64,000 nt of DNA. Source: Thiomonas delicata. Lineage in GTDB: Bacteria; Pseudomonadota; Gammaproteobacteria; Burkholderiales; Burkholderiaceae_C. The translations under genes were made by a program, and so were the position numbers. The stretch spans positions 410,971 to 474,970 of the forward strand of contig NZ_LT592170.1 of assembly GCF_900088825.1 (NCBI RefSeq). Direction: 5' to 3'. The stretch's first letter is position 1, and each line of letters starts with the position of its first letter. Shown here piece after piece: positions 1 through 9,191 of this stretch. Under the pieces are notes generated by a model, which ran no database searches, was not told where the DNA came from, and was given only the letters and a program-made list of their open reading frames with translations.

Positions 1-764
1 AGGGCGGTTTCCGCAAGGGCATCGACCGGCTGTTCGCCCGCCTGAGCACCCGCGTCATCGGCTGCAGCGAGGAAGTCACGCAGGCCCTGGCCACGCGCGA
101 CGGCATTCCGGCCGAGCGCCTGATGGCGATCCCCAACGGCATCGATCTCAGGAAGTTCGCGCAGGTTTCCGGCGAAGGCGTGCGCGCCGAATTCGGTCTT
201 CCCGCCGATCGCCCCCTCCTCGGCGTGGTGGGCCGGCTCCACCCGCAAAAGGGCCACGAAGACCTGTTCCGCGCCCTCGCGACCATGCCGCAAGCCCGCG
301 CCGGAGAGGTGTCTTGCCTGGTGGTCGGCACCGGCGAGCTGCAGGACGCGCTGCACGCCATGGTCCGGCAGATGGGGCTCGAGCCTTGCGTCGTCTTCAC
401 CGGCATGCGCACCGACGTGCCGCGCCTGGTCGCGGCGCTCGACGTCTTCGTCATGCCCTCGCGCTGGGAAGGCCTGCCCATCGCCCTGCTGGAAGCCATG
501 GCCAGCGCCAAACCGGTGATCTGCACGCGGGTCGGCGGCATACCCGACGTGGTGCGCGACGGCGACAACGGCCTGCTGGTCGACGCCTCCGATCCCGCGC
601 AACTGCAGCAGCGCATCGCGCAGCTGCTGGACAGCCCGGACGAAAGAACGCGGCTGGGTCTGCGCGCACGGGACACGGTGATCGAGCGCTTCGACGTCAC
701 GCGAACCGCCGCGGCCTACAACAACCTGCACAGGCAAGCGCTCGGCCTGGCCCCCGCCGCATGA
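1..764 (+). CDS. Glycosyltransferase family 4, C-terminal part
   Basis: The reading frame is open from base 3 at the window edge, so the N-terminal acceptor domain lies outside. What remains is the nucleotide-sugar-binding Rossmann domain of a GT-B fold enzyme: the PNGID strand-loop, VGRLHPQKGHEDL, and the retaining EX7E motif in WEGLPIALLEAMA, followed by GGIPDVVRDGDNGLLV, which normally contacts the donor sugar nucleotide. It should add a sugar to a growing lipid-linked or surface glycan at the cytoplasmic membrane. The next gene, a polysaccharide deacetylase, starts 34 bases after the stop, which suggests one operon. Donor and acceptor cannot be told from sequence. An internal ATG at 123 is not the true start because coding sequence continues upstream of it. 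Confidence 0.9.
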   Translation, partial: GGFRKGIDRLFARLSTRVIGCSEEVTQALATRDGIPAERLMAIPNGIDLRKFAQVSGEGVRAEFGLPADRPLLGVVGRLHPQKGHEDLFRALATMPQARAGEVSCLVVGTGELQDALHAMVRQMGLEPCVVFTGMRTDVPRLVAALDVFVMPSRWEGLPIALLEAMASAKPVICTRVGGIPDVVRDGDNGLLVDASDPAQLQQRIAQLLDSPDERTRLGLRARDTVIERFDVTRTAAAYNNLHRQALGLAPAA

Positions 765-798
765 GGGCGGCGACCCCGCACAAGGAAACCACCACGCC

Positions 799-1644
799 AT
801 GAGACGCCTGCTCGCCACCGCCATGTGGCCCTACGCCAAGCTCGCCGGCGCGCTGCGGCCGGGCCTGCGCATCCTGATGTACCACCGTGTCGCCGATGGA
901 CAGGGCTACGATCAGCTCACGGTGTCGTCCGCGCGCTTCGAACGCCAGATGCGCCACCTCGCCGCGCACGCGCACGTGGTCAGCCTGGCCGACGGCTTGG
1001 CGGCGCTGCGCGCCGGCCGTCTGCGCCGGCCGCTGGTGGCGGTGACGTTCGACGACGGCTATCTGGACAACCTCACCCACGCCGCGCCCATCCTGGCGCG
1101 TCACGGCATCCCGGCGACGATCTTCGTCACCACGCGCTTTTGCGACCAGACCCTGAGCCATCCCCGCTACGGACAAGCCACCCAGCGCCTGCACCTGAAC
1201 TGGGACGAAGTGGCGCAGCTCGCGGCGATGCCGGGCATCACCATCGGCTCGCACACCGTGAGCCATCCCTATCTGCCGACGCTGGACGAAGCGCAGGCGC
1301 GGCATGAGATCGCGGAGAGCCGGCGCCAGATCGAGGTCCATCTCGGGAAGCCGGCGGATTATTTCTGCTACCCGTCCGGCGACCTGGGCGCGCGCGAGCG
1401 CCGCTTGGTGCAGCAGGCCGGCTATGCCGCGGCCGTCAGCGTGGCGCCGGGCGCCAACCATGCCGGCGTCGATGTGCTGCAACTCAAGCGCACCGAGATG
1501 ACCGACCGCGACGACGCCTTCGACCTCGCACTCAAACTCGCGGGCGCCTTCGACCCGATGCACCGCCTGCTTCACGCGCGCAGGCAGCGCCGGTTCGCGC
1601 AGCGCCATGCCAAACCCAGTTCCCCCATGCCCATCGAGCCATGA
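799..1644 (+). CDS. Polysaccharide deacetylase (carbohydrate esterase 4, NodB fold)
   Basis: This 281-residue protein has the three signatures of the NodB family: TFDDGY at 83-88 (catalytic and metal-binding Asp85-Asp86), the metal-binding histidines in SHTVSH at 151-156, and YPSG at 191-194. The family removes N- or O-acetyl groups from glycans with a divalent metal. There is no clear signal peptide, so it may act on a cytoplasmic lipid-linked intermediate. The start at 799 is supported by an AAGGAAA box upstream. The stop overlaps the start of the next glycosyltransferase gene by four bases (ATGA), so the two are probably translationally coupled. The context of glycosyltransferases and a flippase points to exopolysaccharide modification. 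The exact substrate is unknown. Confidence 0.9.
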   Translation: MRRLLATAMWPYAKLAGALRPGLRILMYHRVADGQGYDQLTVSSARFERQMRHLAAHAHVVSLADGLAALRAGRLRRPLVAVTFDDGYLDNLTHAAPILARHGIPATIFVTTRFCDQTLSHPRYGQATQRLHLNWDEVAQLAAMPGITIGSHTVSHPYLPTLDEAQARHEIAESRRQIEVHLGKPADYFCYPSGDLGARERRLVQQAGYAAAVSVAPGANHAGVDVLQLKRTEMTDRDDAFDLALKLAGAFDPMHRLLHARRQRRFAQRHAKPSSPMPIEP

Positions 1645-2771
1645 AAATCCTCTACTTGATGACCGAGCCCTTCGGCATCGGCGGCGTGCAGACCGACATC
1701 CTGACCCTGACCGAGGACCTCAGCGCCAAGGGCCACGTGGTGTACGTGGCCACGACCGAGGGCGTGCTGCTCGCGGAGTTGATTGCCAAAGGGGCGCGGC
1801 ACGTGGACATCGACTTCCATTTCAGCGATGCGAAAAAACTGCTCGGCGCGATCCGCCAGCTGCGCCGCGTGGTGCGCGAGCAGGGCATCGAACTCATCGC
1901 GCCGCAATCGGTGCGCTCGTCGATCGCCGCCTACATCGCCCTGCGGCTGATTCCCCACGGCTACCGTGTGCGGGCCACGCGCCGGCGCCCGCCCATCGTC
2001 ACCACCATTCACAACATCCACAACCCGAAGAATTTCCAGTACGCTGGCAAGATCCTGCGCACCTGCGCCGACTTCGTCATCTTCGAGTCGCACTACGAAC
2101 GCAACCGCCTGCTCGACAACGGGCTGCATCCGGAGAAATCCGCGGTCATCCACAGCGGCATCGACCTGTCCAAGCTGTCCAGCCCCAGCCGCGCGGAGCA
2201 GTTCGCGGCGCAGTACGGCATCGACCCGGCCGAGCATTTCGTCTACGGCATCGTCGCCCGGCTGTCCGAGGAAAAAGGGCATTGCTATCTGGTGGACGCC
2301 TTCGCCCGCGTGGCGCAAACCCAGCCGCAGGCGCGGCTGATGGTCGTCGGCGACGGCCCGCTGCTCGACGCGGTGCAGCGGCAGGTCGCCGCCCTGGGTC
2401 TGCACGGCCGGGTCATTTTCACCGGCATGCAGCGCGACATCGCCTCGCACCTGGCGCTGTTCGACGTGTTCGTGCTGTCGTCCACGCGCGAGTCGTTTCC
2501 GCTGTCCGCCCGCGAGGCCATGGCCGCCGGGCGCGCGGTGATCGCGCCGCGCATCGGCGGCTGCCCCGAGGTCGTCGATGACAACGTCACCGGCCTGCTG
2601 TTCGAAGCCGCCAACGTGGACGATCTTGCTGCGAAAATGACCGCCTTGAGCGACCGCCGGATCAGCACGTCGATGGGACAGGCCGGGCGCCAGCGCTCCG
2701 AACGCCTGTTCTCGCGCGAGTCATGGGTGAACGGCGACGAGAAAATCTACCTTGAATGGGCGGCGGGTTGA
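1641..2771 (+). CDS. Glycosyltransferase family 4
   Basis: A full-length 376-residue GT-B enzyme. The N-terminal acceptor domain opens with MKILYLMTEPFGIGGVQTDI, the usual glycine-rich first loop of GT4 enzymes. The C-terminal donor domain contains GIVARLSEEKG at 203-213, VVGDGP at 235-240 and the EX7E motif with Glu284 and Glu292. It presumably transfers a sugar from a nucleotide donor to a polyprenyl-linked intermediate on the cytoplasmic side. It overlaps the deacetylase gene by four bases. About 90 bases follow before the DUF218 gene. Sugar specificity is not predictable. Confidence 0.92.
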   Translation: MKILYLMTEPFGIGGVQTDILTLTEDLSAKGHVVYVATTEGVLLAELIAKGARHVDIDFHFSDAKKLLGAIRQLRRVVREQGIELIAPQSVRSSIAAYIALRLIPHGYRVRATRRRPPIVTTIHNIHNPKNFQYAGKILRTCADFVIFESHYERNRLLDNGLHPEKSAVIHSGIDLSKLSSPSRAEQFAAQYGIDPAEHFVYGIVARLSEEKGHCYLVDAFARVAQTQPQARLMVVGDGPLLDAVQRQVAALGLHGRVIFTGMQRDIASHLALFDVFVLSSTRESFPLSAREAMAAGRAVIAPRIGGCPEVVDDNVTGLLFEAANVDDLAAKMTALSDRRISTSMGQAGRQRSERLFSRESWVNGDEKIYLEWAAG

Positions 2772-2863
2772 AAGGCGCGTGCCGCGCCGCACGCACCGAC
2801 TCCGCGTTCCGCCATCGTCGACATCCGGCACGGGCATGTCCTCCTGCCGCCACCTCCTGATGC

Positions 2864-3628
2864 TTGCCCTTGAAAACCTGGATCGAACTCCTCATCGCCC
2901 CTGTCTCCGTCATCACTTGGGGATTGCTCATCCTCGCCTTGCTGACGTTCTGGAAATCGCGCGACTGGCTTCTGCGAGGCTTTGCGCTGGCCCTGGCGGC
3001 ATTGGCCTTCGCACTGACCATTCCGCTCACGGCCAATGAGGCATTGGGGGCGCTGGAAGCAGCCGCCCGCCGCGACGCCGCCTGCGGTCCGCCGCCGCCA
3101 GGAAGCATCATCATCGTGCTGGCCGGCGGCATCTACGGCGAACCGCCGAAGGTGACGGATTTCTCCGATCTCAAGCAGGAAAGCATCCGGCGCCTGATGT
3201 CGGCGGCCATGCTCGCGCTGCGCACGCCCGGCAGCCGGCTGCTGATCTCGGGCGGCGCAGGCGGCCGATACCGCGAGGCCGACATCATGGGCGCCCTGGC
3301 CCGGCAGATGGGCTTTCCGGCCTCGCGCATCATGCTCGACCGCACCTCGCGCACCACCTACCAGAGCGCGCGCAACGTGGCCGCGATGCTGGCCGGCGAC
3401 CGTCAAGCGCCGCGCTACCTGCTGACCTCGGCCTACCACATGCCCAGGGCCTTGATGGCCTTTCGCGACAGCGGCCAGCAGGTCTGCGCCCTGCCGGTGG
3501 ATTTCAGGGCCATCGAGATGCCTCCCTACGAAATGCTGACGCCGCAACTCAGCGCCCTGGGCAAGATGACCGAGGCCCTGCACGAGTTCATCGGCATCGT
3601 GTTCTACCGCCTCGTCAAGTTTTCATGA
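2864..3628 (+). CDS. DUF218/YdcF-ElyC-SanA-like membrane protein
   Basis: A 254-residue protein with two hydrophobic segments near the N-terminus (roughly 7-28 and 38-55), followed by a soluble DUF218 domain. Typical DUF218 features are IIIVLAGG near 105, LLISGGAG near 125, the ADIMGALARQMGFP segment and TSAYHMPRAL. ElyC and SanA relatives act in envelope or undecaprenyl-carrier homeostasis, but no enzyme activity is firmly assigned to the family. No ATG is available in frame after the upstream stop; TTG at 2864 is the first possible start and a second TTG lies at 2870. It sits inside the polysaccharide gene run on the same strand, so a role in lipid-carrier or polysaccharide handling is inferred only from context. 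Confidence 0.82.
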   Translation: MPLKTWIELLIAPVSVITWGLLILALLTFWKSRDWLLRGFALALAALAFALTIPLTANEALGALEAAARRDAACGPPPPGSIIIVLAGGIYGEPPKVTDFSDLKQESIRRLMSAAMLALRTPGSRLLISGGAGGRYREADIMGALARQMGFPASRIMLDRTSRTTYQSARNVAAMLAGDRQAPRYLLTSAYHMPRALMAFRDSGQQVCALPVDFRAIEMPPYEMLTPQLSALGKMTEALHEFIGIVFYRLVKFS

Positions 3629-3685
3629 CACCCGATCGTGGGATGGGCGCTGTCATGCCGCCTCGGTAGGCTCCAGGTCTCGCCC

Positions 3686-4894
3686 ATGCCCAGGTCGCCA
3701 AGCCCCATGCAAACCGCCGCCAACCCCGCCATCCCCGTCGCGGTGTCCGGCATGACCCCGGCCCCGCGGCGCATCCTGATGGTGGTGGACGGGCGCTACC
3801 CCGCCACCGGCGGCGCCGAGATGCAGGCGCGCCTGCTCAGCGCCGCATTCAGCCGCGAGGGTCACAGCGTGCGGGTGCTGGTGCCGCATCTCGAACCCGA
3901 ACGCCCGCGGCGCGAGACCATCGATGGCGTGCCGGTGCACCGCCTGGCCTACCCGCGCATCAAGGGCTTCGGCGCCATCCTGCTCAACCTGCGCTTCGCC
4001 GCCTACCTGTTGCGCCATCAGCACGAGTTCGACGCCATCCACATCCACATGATGCACAACCTGGCGGGCGCCGCCGGCTGGCTGCGCCCCTGGATCAGAC
4101 CGACGCTCACCGTCAAGGTGTCGGGCGCGGCGGAGTTCCAAGGCGGCATCCTCGATCCCTCGCTGCGCCACAAGCTGGTGCACCGCCTGCTCAACGCCGG
4201 GGCGAAACGGGCCGACGCGTTCCAATGCATCAGCCGCTACACGCTGGAGATGATGCGCGGGGCCGGCTACCCGGCGGCCAAGCTGCACCACGTGCCCAAC
4301 GCCGTGGACTGCGCCCGCTTCGCCCGTCGCGGCGAAACCGCCGGCACGCTGCGCGTGGTGTTCGTCGGCCGGCATGTCGCGGTCAAGGCCCTGGACGTGT
4401 TGCTGCGGGCCTGGGCGACGGTGCGGCGCCCGGCAGGCGCGCAGCTGGTCCTTGCCGGCGACGGCCCGGAACGCGCACGCCTGATGACGCTGGCCGAAAC
4501 CCTCGGCTTGGCCGATTCCGTGGAGTTCCCGGGCCTGGTGCACGACGTGCCGGCCCTGCTCGCCACGGCCGCGGCGTACGTGCAGCCGTCGCACCAGGAG
4601 GGTCTGCCCAACGCCGTGCTGGAAGCCATGGCGGCGGGCTTGCCGGTGGCGGCCACGCGCATCAGCGGGCACGAGGACATCATCGTCGAGGGCGACACCG
4701 GCCTGCTGGTGCCGCCCGGCGACCCCGCGGCCCTGGCTGGCGCGCTGCAGCGCCTGCTGGACGACGCCGCCTTGCGCGAACACCTCGGGCAGCGCGGCGC
4801 GGCCTACGTCGCCACGCATTTCGCGATCCCCGTCGTCCTCGCCCGCCTGCTCGAACTGTATGCGCGCCCCCACAGCCCGGTGCGCCCCGCATGA
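3686..4894 (+). CDS. Glycosyltransferase family 4
   Basis: A third GT-B glycosyltransferase, about 402 residues from the ATG at 3686. The acceptor domain begins RRILMVVDGRYPATGGAEMQ; the donor domain has VFVGRHVAVKALDVLL, LAGDGPERARL, and the EX7E motif in HQEGLPNAVLEAMAAGLP, then GDTGLLVPPGD. The start is uncertain: GTG 3638, ATG 3686, 3707 and 3752 are all in frame, none has a good ribosome-binding site, and the conserved fold only starts after 3752. The stop overlaps the ATG of the flippase gene (4891-4894), indicating coupling. It belongs to the polysaccharide operon; donor and acceptor are unknown. Confidence 0.9.
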   Translation: MPRSPSPMQTAANPAIPVAVSGMTPAPRRILMVVDGRYPATGGAEMQARLLSAAFSREGHSVRVLVPHLEPERPRRETIDGVPVHRLAYPRIKGFGAILLNLRFAAYLLRHQHEFDAIHIHMMHNLAGAAGWLRPWIRPTLTVKVSGAAEFQGGILDPSLRHKLVHRLLNAGAKRADAFQCISRYTLEMMRGAGYPAAKLHHVPNAVDCARFARRGETAGTLRVVFVGRHVAVKALDVLLRAWATVRRPAGAQLVLAGDGPERARLMTLAETLGLADSVEFPGLVHDVPALLATAAAYVQPSHQEGLPNAVLEAMAAGLPVAATRISGHEDIIVEGDTGLLVPPGDPAALAGALQRLLDDAALREHLGQRGAAYVATHFAIPVVLARLLELYARPHSPVRPA

Positions 4895-6462
4895 CGGCAC
4901 TCCCGCCCCGCGATGCCATGCCGGAACCCTCCTCAGACTCCGCCGCCCAGGCCGCCACCATGCCACGCCCGCCAGGCGCGCTGGCGCGTCTGGCGCGCCA
5001 CACCTCGAACTATTCGGTCGGCACGCTGCTGATCACCCTGGCGAGCATCATCTCGTTTCCCATCTTCACCCGCGTGTTCTCGGTGGCCGAGTACGGCGTG
5101 CTCGGGCTGGTCAACGTGACGCTGGGCTTTCTCGTCAGTTTCGGCAAGCTCGGCCTGCAGAAATCGGTCGTGCGCTTCTATGCCGAGGTCGAGGCCGGCA
5201 CGCGGCCCGGCAACAAGGTCGAGTTCTTTTCCACCGTCTTGTTCAGCATGGTGGCGGTCGGCGCGGCCATCGCCGCGGCCAGCGCGGCCATCGTCCTGCT
5301 GCTGCCCCGGGCCTGGTTCGGCCACAGCGGGGCGCAACTCGTCATCGCGCTGGCCGCGCCGCTGGTCCTGTTTCGCGTGGTCGACAGCGCCATGCTCAAT
5401 CTGGTCAATGCCGAGCAAAAGAGCGGCTTCTACAGCCTGTTCACCGCCGTGCGCAAGTACGTCGGCCTGGCCATCGTGCTGCTGGTCCTGTTCCTCGTGG
5501 CGCGCAATCTGTATGGTTTTTTCTTCGGCACCATGCTCGCCGAAGGCCTGGCGCTCGCCTACATCGTCCACCACTACGCACGGCAGCACCTGTTCGACCT
5601 GCGCCGCTTCTCGCGCCCGCTGTTCATGGCCATGCTCACCTTCGGCCTGCCGCTGCTGGGCAGCGAGCTGTCCTACCAGTTGCTGGCCATGGGCGGGCGC
5701 TACATCATCAACTACCAGCTCGGACCGCAGCAACTGGGCGCCTATTCGGCCGCCTACAACTTTTCCGAATACCTGCAAAACATCCTCACGCTCTCGTTCG
5801 CCCAAGCCATCGTGCCCATGTACCTGCGCCAATGGGAGAAGGATGGCCGCGAGAAAACCGAGGCCTTCCTGCAACTGTCGCTGCGCTATTACCTGGCGCT
5901 GGCGCTGCCCATCCTCGCCGGCATGGCCGCCATCGGGCCCGATCTGCTGCGCCTGCTGGCGTCGGACAACTACGTGGTGAGCGCCTCGCTCATCGTGTTC
6001 ATCGTCGGCGGCATGCTGGTGGCCGGCGGCACGCCGATCTTCAGCGCCGGCATCTACATCGAGAAGCTCACCAAGGTCGTGCTGTATTCGGTGCTCGCCA
6101 GCGCGGTGCTGAACATGGCGCTCACGGCCTGGCTGACGCGGCCGCTGGGGATCGAAGGCGCGGCCTTGGCCACGCTGGCCAGCTACCTGCTCTACTCGGC
6201 GGCGACGACCTATTACGGCCGCCGCACCGTGCATGTGCGCATGCCCTGGGCCGATCTGGCCAAGTTCACCGCGCTGGCCCTGATCATGTACGGCGCGGTC
6301 ACGCACATCACGCTGAACCCCCTGGCGCTGCGCATCGTCGTGCAGATCGCCGCCGGCGCCCTGCTCTACGGCGCCTTGCTGTTGCTGACCGATCGTCCGA
6401 TCCGCGAACTGGCATCGAAGGGCATCGCGCGTCTGCGCCTGAAACGCGCTCAGCGCCCCTGA
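4891..6462 (+). CDS. Wzx-type oligosaccharide flippase (MOP superfamily)
   Basis: A 523-residue polytopic membrane protein. After a polar N-terminus of about 40 residues it carries roughly twelve to fourteen hydrophobic segments, beginning NYSVGTLLITLASIISFPIF and TRVFSVAEYGVLGLVNVTLG. The FTRVxSxxEYG signature is typical of polysaccharide biosynthesis/Wzx proteins. These proteins move undecaprenyl-linked oligosaccharides from the inner to the outer face of the cytoplasmic membrane. ATG 4891 overlaps the stop of the preceding glycosyltransferase. It is the last gene of the left-hand polysaccharide operon; no Wzy polymerase is visible in the window. Its 3' end overlaps the convergent thpR gene by 13 bases. 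Confidence 0.9.
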   Translation: MTALPPRDAMPEPSSDSAAQAATMPRPPGALARLARHTSNYSVGTLLITLASIISFPIFTRVFSVAEYGVLGLVNVTLGFLVSFGKLGLQKSVVRFYAEVEAGTRPGNKVEFFSTVLFSMVAVGAAIAAASAAIVLLLPRAWFGHSGAQLVIALAAPLVLFRVVDSAMLNLVNAEQKSGFYSLFTAVRKYVGLAIVLLVLFLVARNLYGFFFGTMLAEGLALAYIVHHYARQHLFDLRRFSRPLFMAMLTFGLPLLGSELSYQLLAMGGRYIINYQLGPQQLGAYSAAYNFSEYLQNILTLSFAQAIVPMYLRQWEKDGREKTEAFLQLSLRYYLALALPILAGMAAIGPDLLRLLASDNYVVSASLIVFIVGGMLVAGGTPIFSAGIYIEKLTKVVLYSVLASAVLNMALTAWLTRPLGIEGAALATLASYLLYSAATTYYGRRTVHVRMPWADLAKFTALALIMYGAVTHITLNPLALRIVVQIAAGALLYGALLLLTDRPIRELASKGIARLRLKRAQRP

Positions 6463-7031
6463 GCCAAGCGCCAATTGTCCAGTACCGCATAGCGTCCGCT
6501 GCCAAGCACGGACTGCGCCAGCGACAACGCGTCAGCCAACCACACCACCGGGACGAAAGCCTCCGGAGGCCGGGCGGCCTGGGCGCGGCGCGCCAAGGTG
6601 ACGTGGGGGCGAAAGGCGCGCGCGTCGTGCGGAACACCGGCCTGGCGCACGGCGTCCAACAGCGCCTGCCGCAACGACGCCAGTTCGCGCGGCGGCTGGC
6701 TCGGCGCCAGATGGGCGATGCCGCCACGCGGCCAGAGCGCGGCGGTGTCGAGTTGCAGCCTGAACCCTGGCGCCTGCGCGGCGATGTGCTGGCCGATGTC
6801 CGCCAGGACCTGCAAGGAGGACTCGGGCACGCCGTCCATGAACAGCAGGGTCAGGTGCAGTTTGTCGGACGGGGTGGGCCGGGCCGGCGCCGAAAAACGC
6901 CATTGCCCCGCATGCTGCATCAATGCCGCGCGCACGCTGGGCTGGGGCCAGAGCGCGAAAAACAGGCGCATGCCGTCGCGACCGGAACGCGCGGCGGGCC
7001 ATGGATCGGGCTGAACGGATGGAACGGACAT
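6450..7031 (-). CDS. thpR: RNA 2',3'-cyclic phosphodiesterase (2H family, 2'-5' RNA ligase-like)
   Basis: A 193-residue protein with the two HxT motifs that define the 2H phosphoesterase superfamily: HLTL at 59-62 and HVTL at 143-146. The N-terminal RLFFALWP also matches ThpR/LigT proteins. The known activity is hydrolysis of RNA 2',3'-cyclic phosphate ends to 2'-phosphate, with weak 2'-5' ligation; the cellular role is unclear. The start at 7031 is preferred because GGGAG lies six bases upstream, although the shorter start at 6971 (MRLFF) is also plausible. The gene stands alone, convergent with the flippase gene and divergent from the ChaN-like gene. Confidence 0.88.
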   Translation of the reverse strand: MSVPSVQPDPWPAARSGRDGMRLFFALWPQPSVRAALMQHAGQWRFSAPARPTPSDKLHLTLLFMDGVPESSLQVLADIGQHIAAQAPGFRLQLDTAALWPRGGIAHLAPSQPPRELASLRQALLDAVRQAGVPHDARAFRPHVTLARRAQAARPPEAFVPVVWLADALSLAQSVLGSGRYAVLDNWRLAQGR

Positions 7032-7190
7032 GCGGGACTCCCGGCATGGTTTCTGGACGTTGGCGGCGGGATTCAGCCTAGGGCGCGCGACCGGAATTGT
7101 CGAGGTCGCGGCGGCGATCGCATCATCCGTCGGCGGCGTGCTTGGAATCGGTATGATCGCTGCGCCGCCGGCCGCGACGACAATCTCCTC

Positions 7191-8174
7191 ATGACACCGC
7201 CCACCCGCCCCGACGCCATGCGCAGAGGCCTTGTCGTGGCCCTGGCCCTGGGCTGTGTGCTTCCAGGCCGAGGCCGCGCGGCAGAAGGTCTCACCGCGTC
7301 CCTTCCCTCGCTGCCCCGTTTCACGCAGACGCACCACGCGAACGCGCCCCTGGCCGGGCGCATCCTCGGCGTCGGCGGCGCCGCGCTCGATCCCGCGCAA
7401 CTGGTGGACCGCTGCGCCGCGGCCTCCCTCTGCATGGTTGGCGAGCAGCACGACCACCCGGACCACCATGCTCTGCAGGCCTGGCTGATCGAGGCGTTGG
7501 CCGCGCGCGGCCGCCTCGCGGCCGTGGCGCTCGAAATGGCCAACGCCGGCACGCGCTTCGACGGCCCGCGCGACGCCTCCGAAGCCGCCGTGCGCGAGGC
7601 GCTGCGCTGGAATTCGCGGGGCTGGCCCTGGGCCCTGTATGCGCCGCCGGTGATGGCCGCGGTGCGCGCCGGCGTCGGGGTGTCCGGCGTGAACCTGCCG
7701 GACGCGGCGATGAAAGCCGCCTATGCCGACCCTCGCTGGGATGCCAGCGTGCCTGCCGCCGTGCGCGAACGCGTCATCCGGGAGGTGGTCGACAGCCATT
7801 GCGGTCTGCTGCCCGAGGCGCAGGCCGCCAAGATGGCGCGCGTCCAGTTCGCCCGCGACGACAGCATGGCCGGCCATGCCCTGGCGCTTGTGCGGGCGGG
7901 GAAGACGGTGGTGGTGCTCACCGGCAGCGTTCATGCCGACCGCGCCCTCGGCATCGCCCTGCACCTCGCGGCGCATGCGGCACCCTCCGGCGCCGACCGG
8001 CCCGTGCGCGTATTCAGCTTGCTGTTGCAGGGGCTGGCCGACGACACGCCCGCGAACGTGCCGCAAGGCTATGACGCGGTGTGGTTCACCCCGGCCACGC
8101 CGCCGGTCGATCATTGCGCGCAACTCAAACGGCAGCTCAACCGACGCGCCGACGGCGGCCGTCCGGCGAACTGA
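7191..8174 (+). CDS. ChaN family lipoprotein-like protein
   Basis: A 327-residue protein with an N-terminal export signal (RRGLVVALALGCVLPGRGRAA) and a ChaN domain. The key motifs are GEQHDHPDHH at about 82-91, the ALEMAN segment, and TGSVHAD with a conserved histidine near the C-terminal part. Members bind haem or take part in iron homeostasis, usually anchored to a membrane; the clearest biochemical data come from Campylobacter ChaN. The cysteine in LGCVLPG could be a lipobox but the match is imperfect, so lipidation is uncertain. An alternative start is ATG 7218. It is not obviously in an operon with its neighbours. Confidence 0.8.
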   Translation: MTPPTRPDAMRRGLVVALALGCVLPGRGRAAEGLTASLPSLPRFTQTHHANAPLAGRILGVGGAALDPAQLVDRCAAASLCMVGEQHDHPDHHALQAWLIEALAARGRLAAVALEMANAGTRFDGPRDASEAAVREALRWNSRGWPWALYAPPVMAAVRAGVGVSGVNLPDAAMKAAYADPRWDASVPAAVRERVIREVVDSHCGLLPEAQAAKMARVQFARDDSMAGHALALVRAGKTVVVLTGSVHADRALGIALHLAAHAAPSGADRPVRVFSLLLQGLADDTPANVPQGYDAVWFTPATPPVDHCAQLKRQLNRRADGGRPAN

Positions 8175-8223
8175 GCACCCGCGGCAGCGCGCCGTCCCGG
8201 CCCGCCTCCTGCACAATGCCGGG

Positions 8224-9168
8224 ATGGATTTTTTCATCTTGCTGCTGGGCGGGGCGGTGCTGGGCCTGGTCGGTGTCCTCGTGCGCCTCGCCGGCGATGC
8301 CGGGGTCGGCCCGTTCGCCAGCGCGTTCTGGCGCATGGCGCTGGCCACGCCGGTGCTCGTCGGCTGGGCGCTCTGGGCGGCCCGCGCCGCGGCGAACAAG
8401 GCGGCAGCCCCCGCTCCGATCGCCGCAACGACGCCGGACCCTGCGCCGAACGTTCGCCTCGAATGGCGCAAGGCCGCGCCGCCGCAACTGCTCGGCGCCT
8501 GGCCGCAGTGGGCGCTGATCGCGCTGGCCGCCGGGATGTTCGCCGGCGACCTCATCCTCTACCACCTGGGCCTGTTCTGGACCACGGTGGCCAACGCGAC
8601 GCTGGAATCCAACCTCGCGCCCATCGTCATCACGCTGGCGCTGTGGGCCTTCACCCGGATCGCGCCGCGTCCGGTGTTCCTGTTCGGCCTGGCGTGCGCG
8701 CTGGCCGGCGCGCTGCTGATGATCGGCCCGCATCTGGGGCGCGGCCGCGCGTTGCTGGGCGATGTCTGCGGCGTGACTTCGGCCCTGTTCTATGCCGGCT
8801 ACCAGGTCAGCGTGCAGCAGGCCCGCCAGCGCCTGGACACGCTGCCGCTGATGGCCTGGGTCACGGCCGGCGCCACGCTGGCCCTGCTGCCCTTCGCGCT
8901 GCTGGAAGGACGCATCTGGCCGACGGCGCCCATCGGCTGGATCTGGCTGGTGGGTCTGGCGCTGCTGGTGCAGATCGGCGGGCAAGTGGTCATCGCCTAC
9001 GCCGTCAAACACCTGAGCCCGGCGCTTTCGTCCGTGGGCCTGCTGGTGCAGCCGGCGACGTCGGCGGTGTATGCCTGGGTCCTGCTCGGCGAGGGCCTGG
9101 GAAGCTGGCAGCTGGCCGGCGCCGGACTGGTGCTGGCGGGCATCTATCTGGCGCGGCGCGGCATGTAG
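8224..9168 (+). CDS. EamA family (DMT superfamily) permease
   Basis: A 314-residue membrane protein with about ten transmembrane segments in two repeats, each ending in the usual DMT pattern. In the second repeat, PALSSVGLLVQPATSAVYAWVLLGEGLGSWQLAGAGLVLAGIYLA matches the EamA end helices. Family members export metabolites or amino acids, or import small molecules; the substrate cannot be predicted. A polar stretch of about 35 residues, rich in Ala and Pro, sits between the second and third helices. The ATG at 8224 follows the ChaN-like stop by about 50 bases, so the two genes could be cotranscribed. The hydrophobic core makes the call secure, the function not. Confidence 0.85.
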   Translation: MDFFILLLGGAVLGLVGVLVRLAGDAGVGPFASAFWRMALATPVLVGWALWAARAAANKAAAPAPIAATTPDPAPNVRLEWRKAAPPQLLGAWPQWALIALAAGMFAGDLILYHLGLFWTTVANATLESNLAPIVITLALWAFTRIAPRPVFLFGLACALAGALLMIGPHLGRGRALLGDVCGVTSALFYAGYQVSVQQARQRLDTLPLMAWVTAGATLALLPFALLEGRIWPTAPIGWIWLVGLALLVQIGGQVVIAYAVKHLSPALSSVGLLVQPATSAVYAWVLLGEGLGSWQLAGAGLVLAGIYLARRGM

Positions 9169-9191
9169 ATGTGCCGCGGGCGTCGCGCCAC

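Noticed and set aside
4860..7190. Long + frame leading into the ChaN-like gene
   Set aside because: It overlaps the flippase and thpR genes in another frame with an arginine- and alanine-rich composition; real similarity begins only at 7191.
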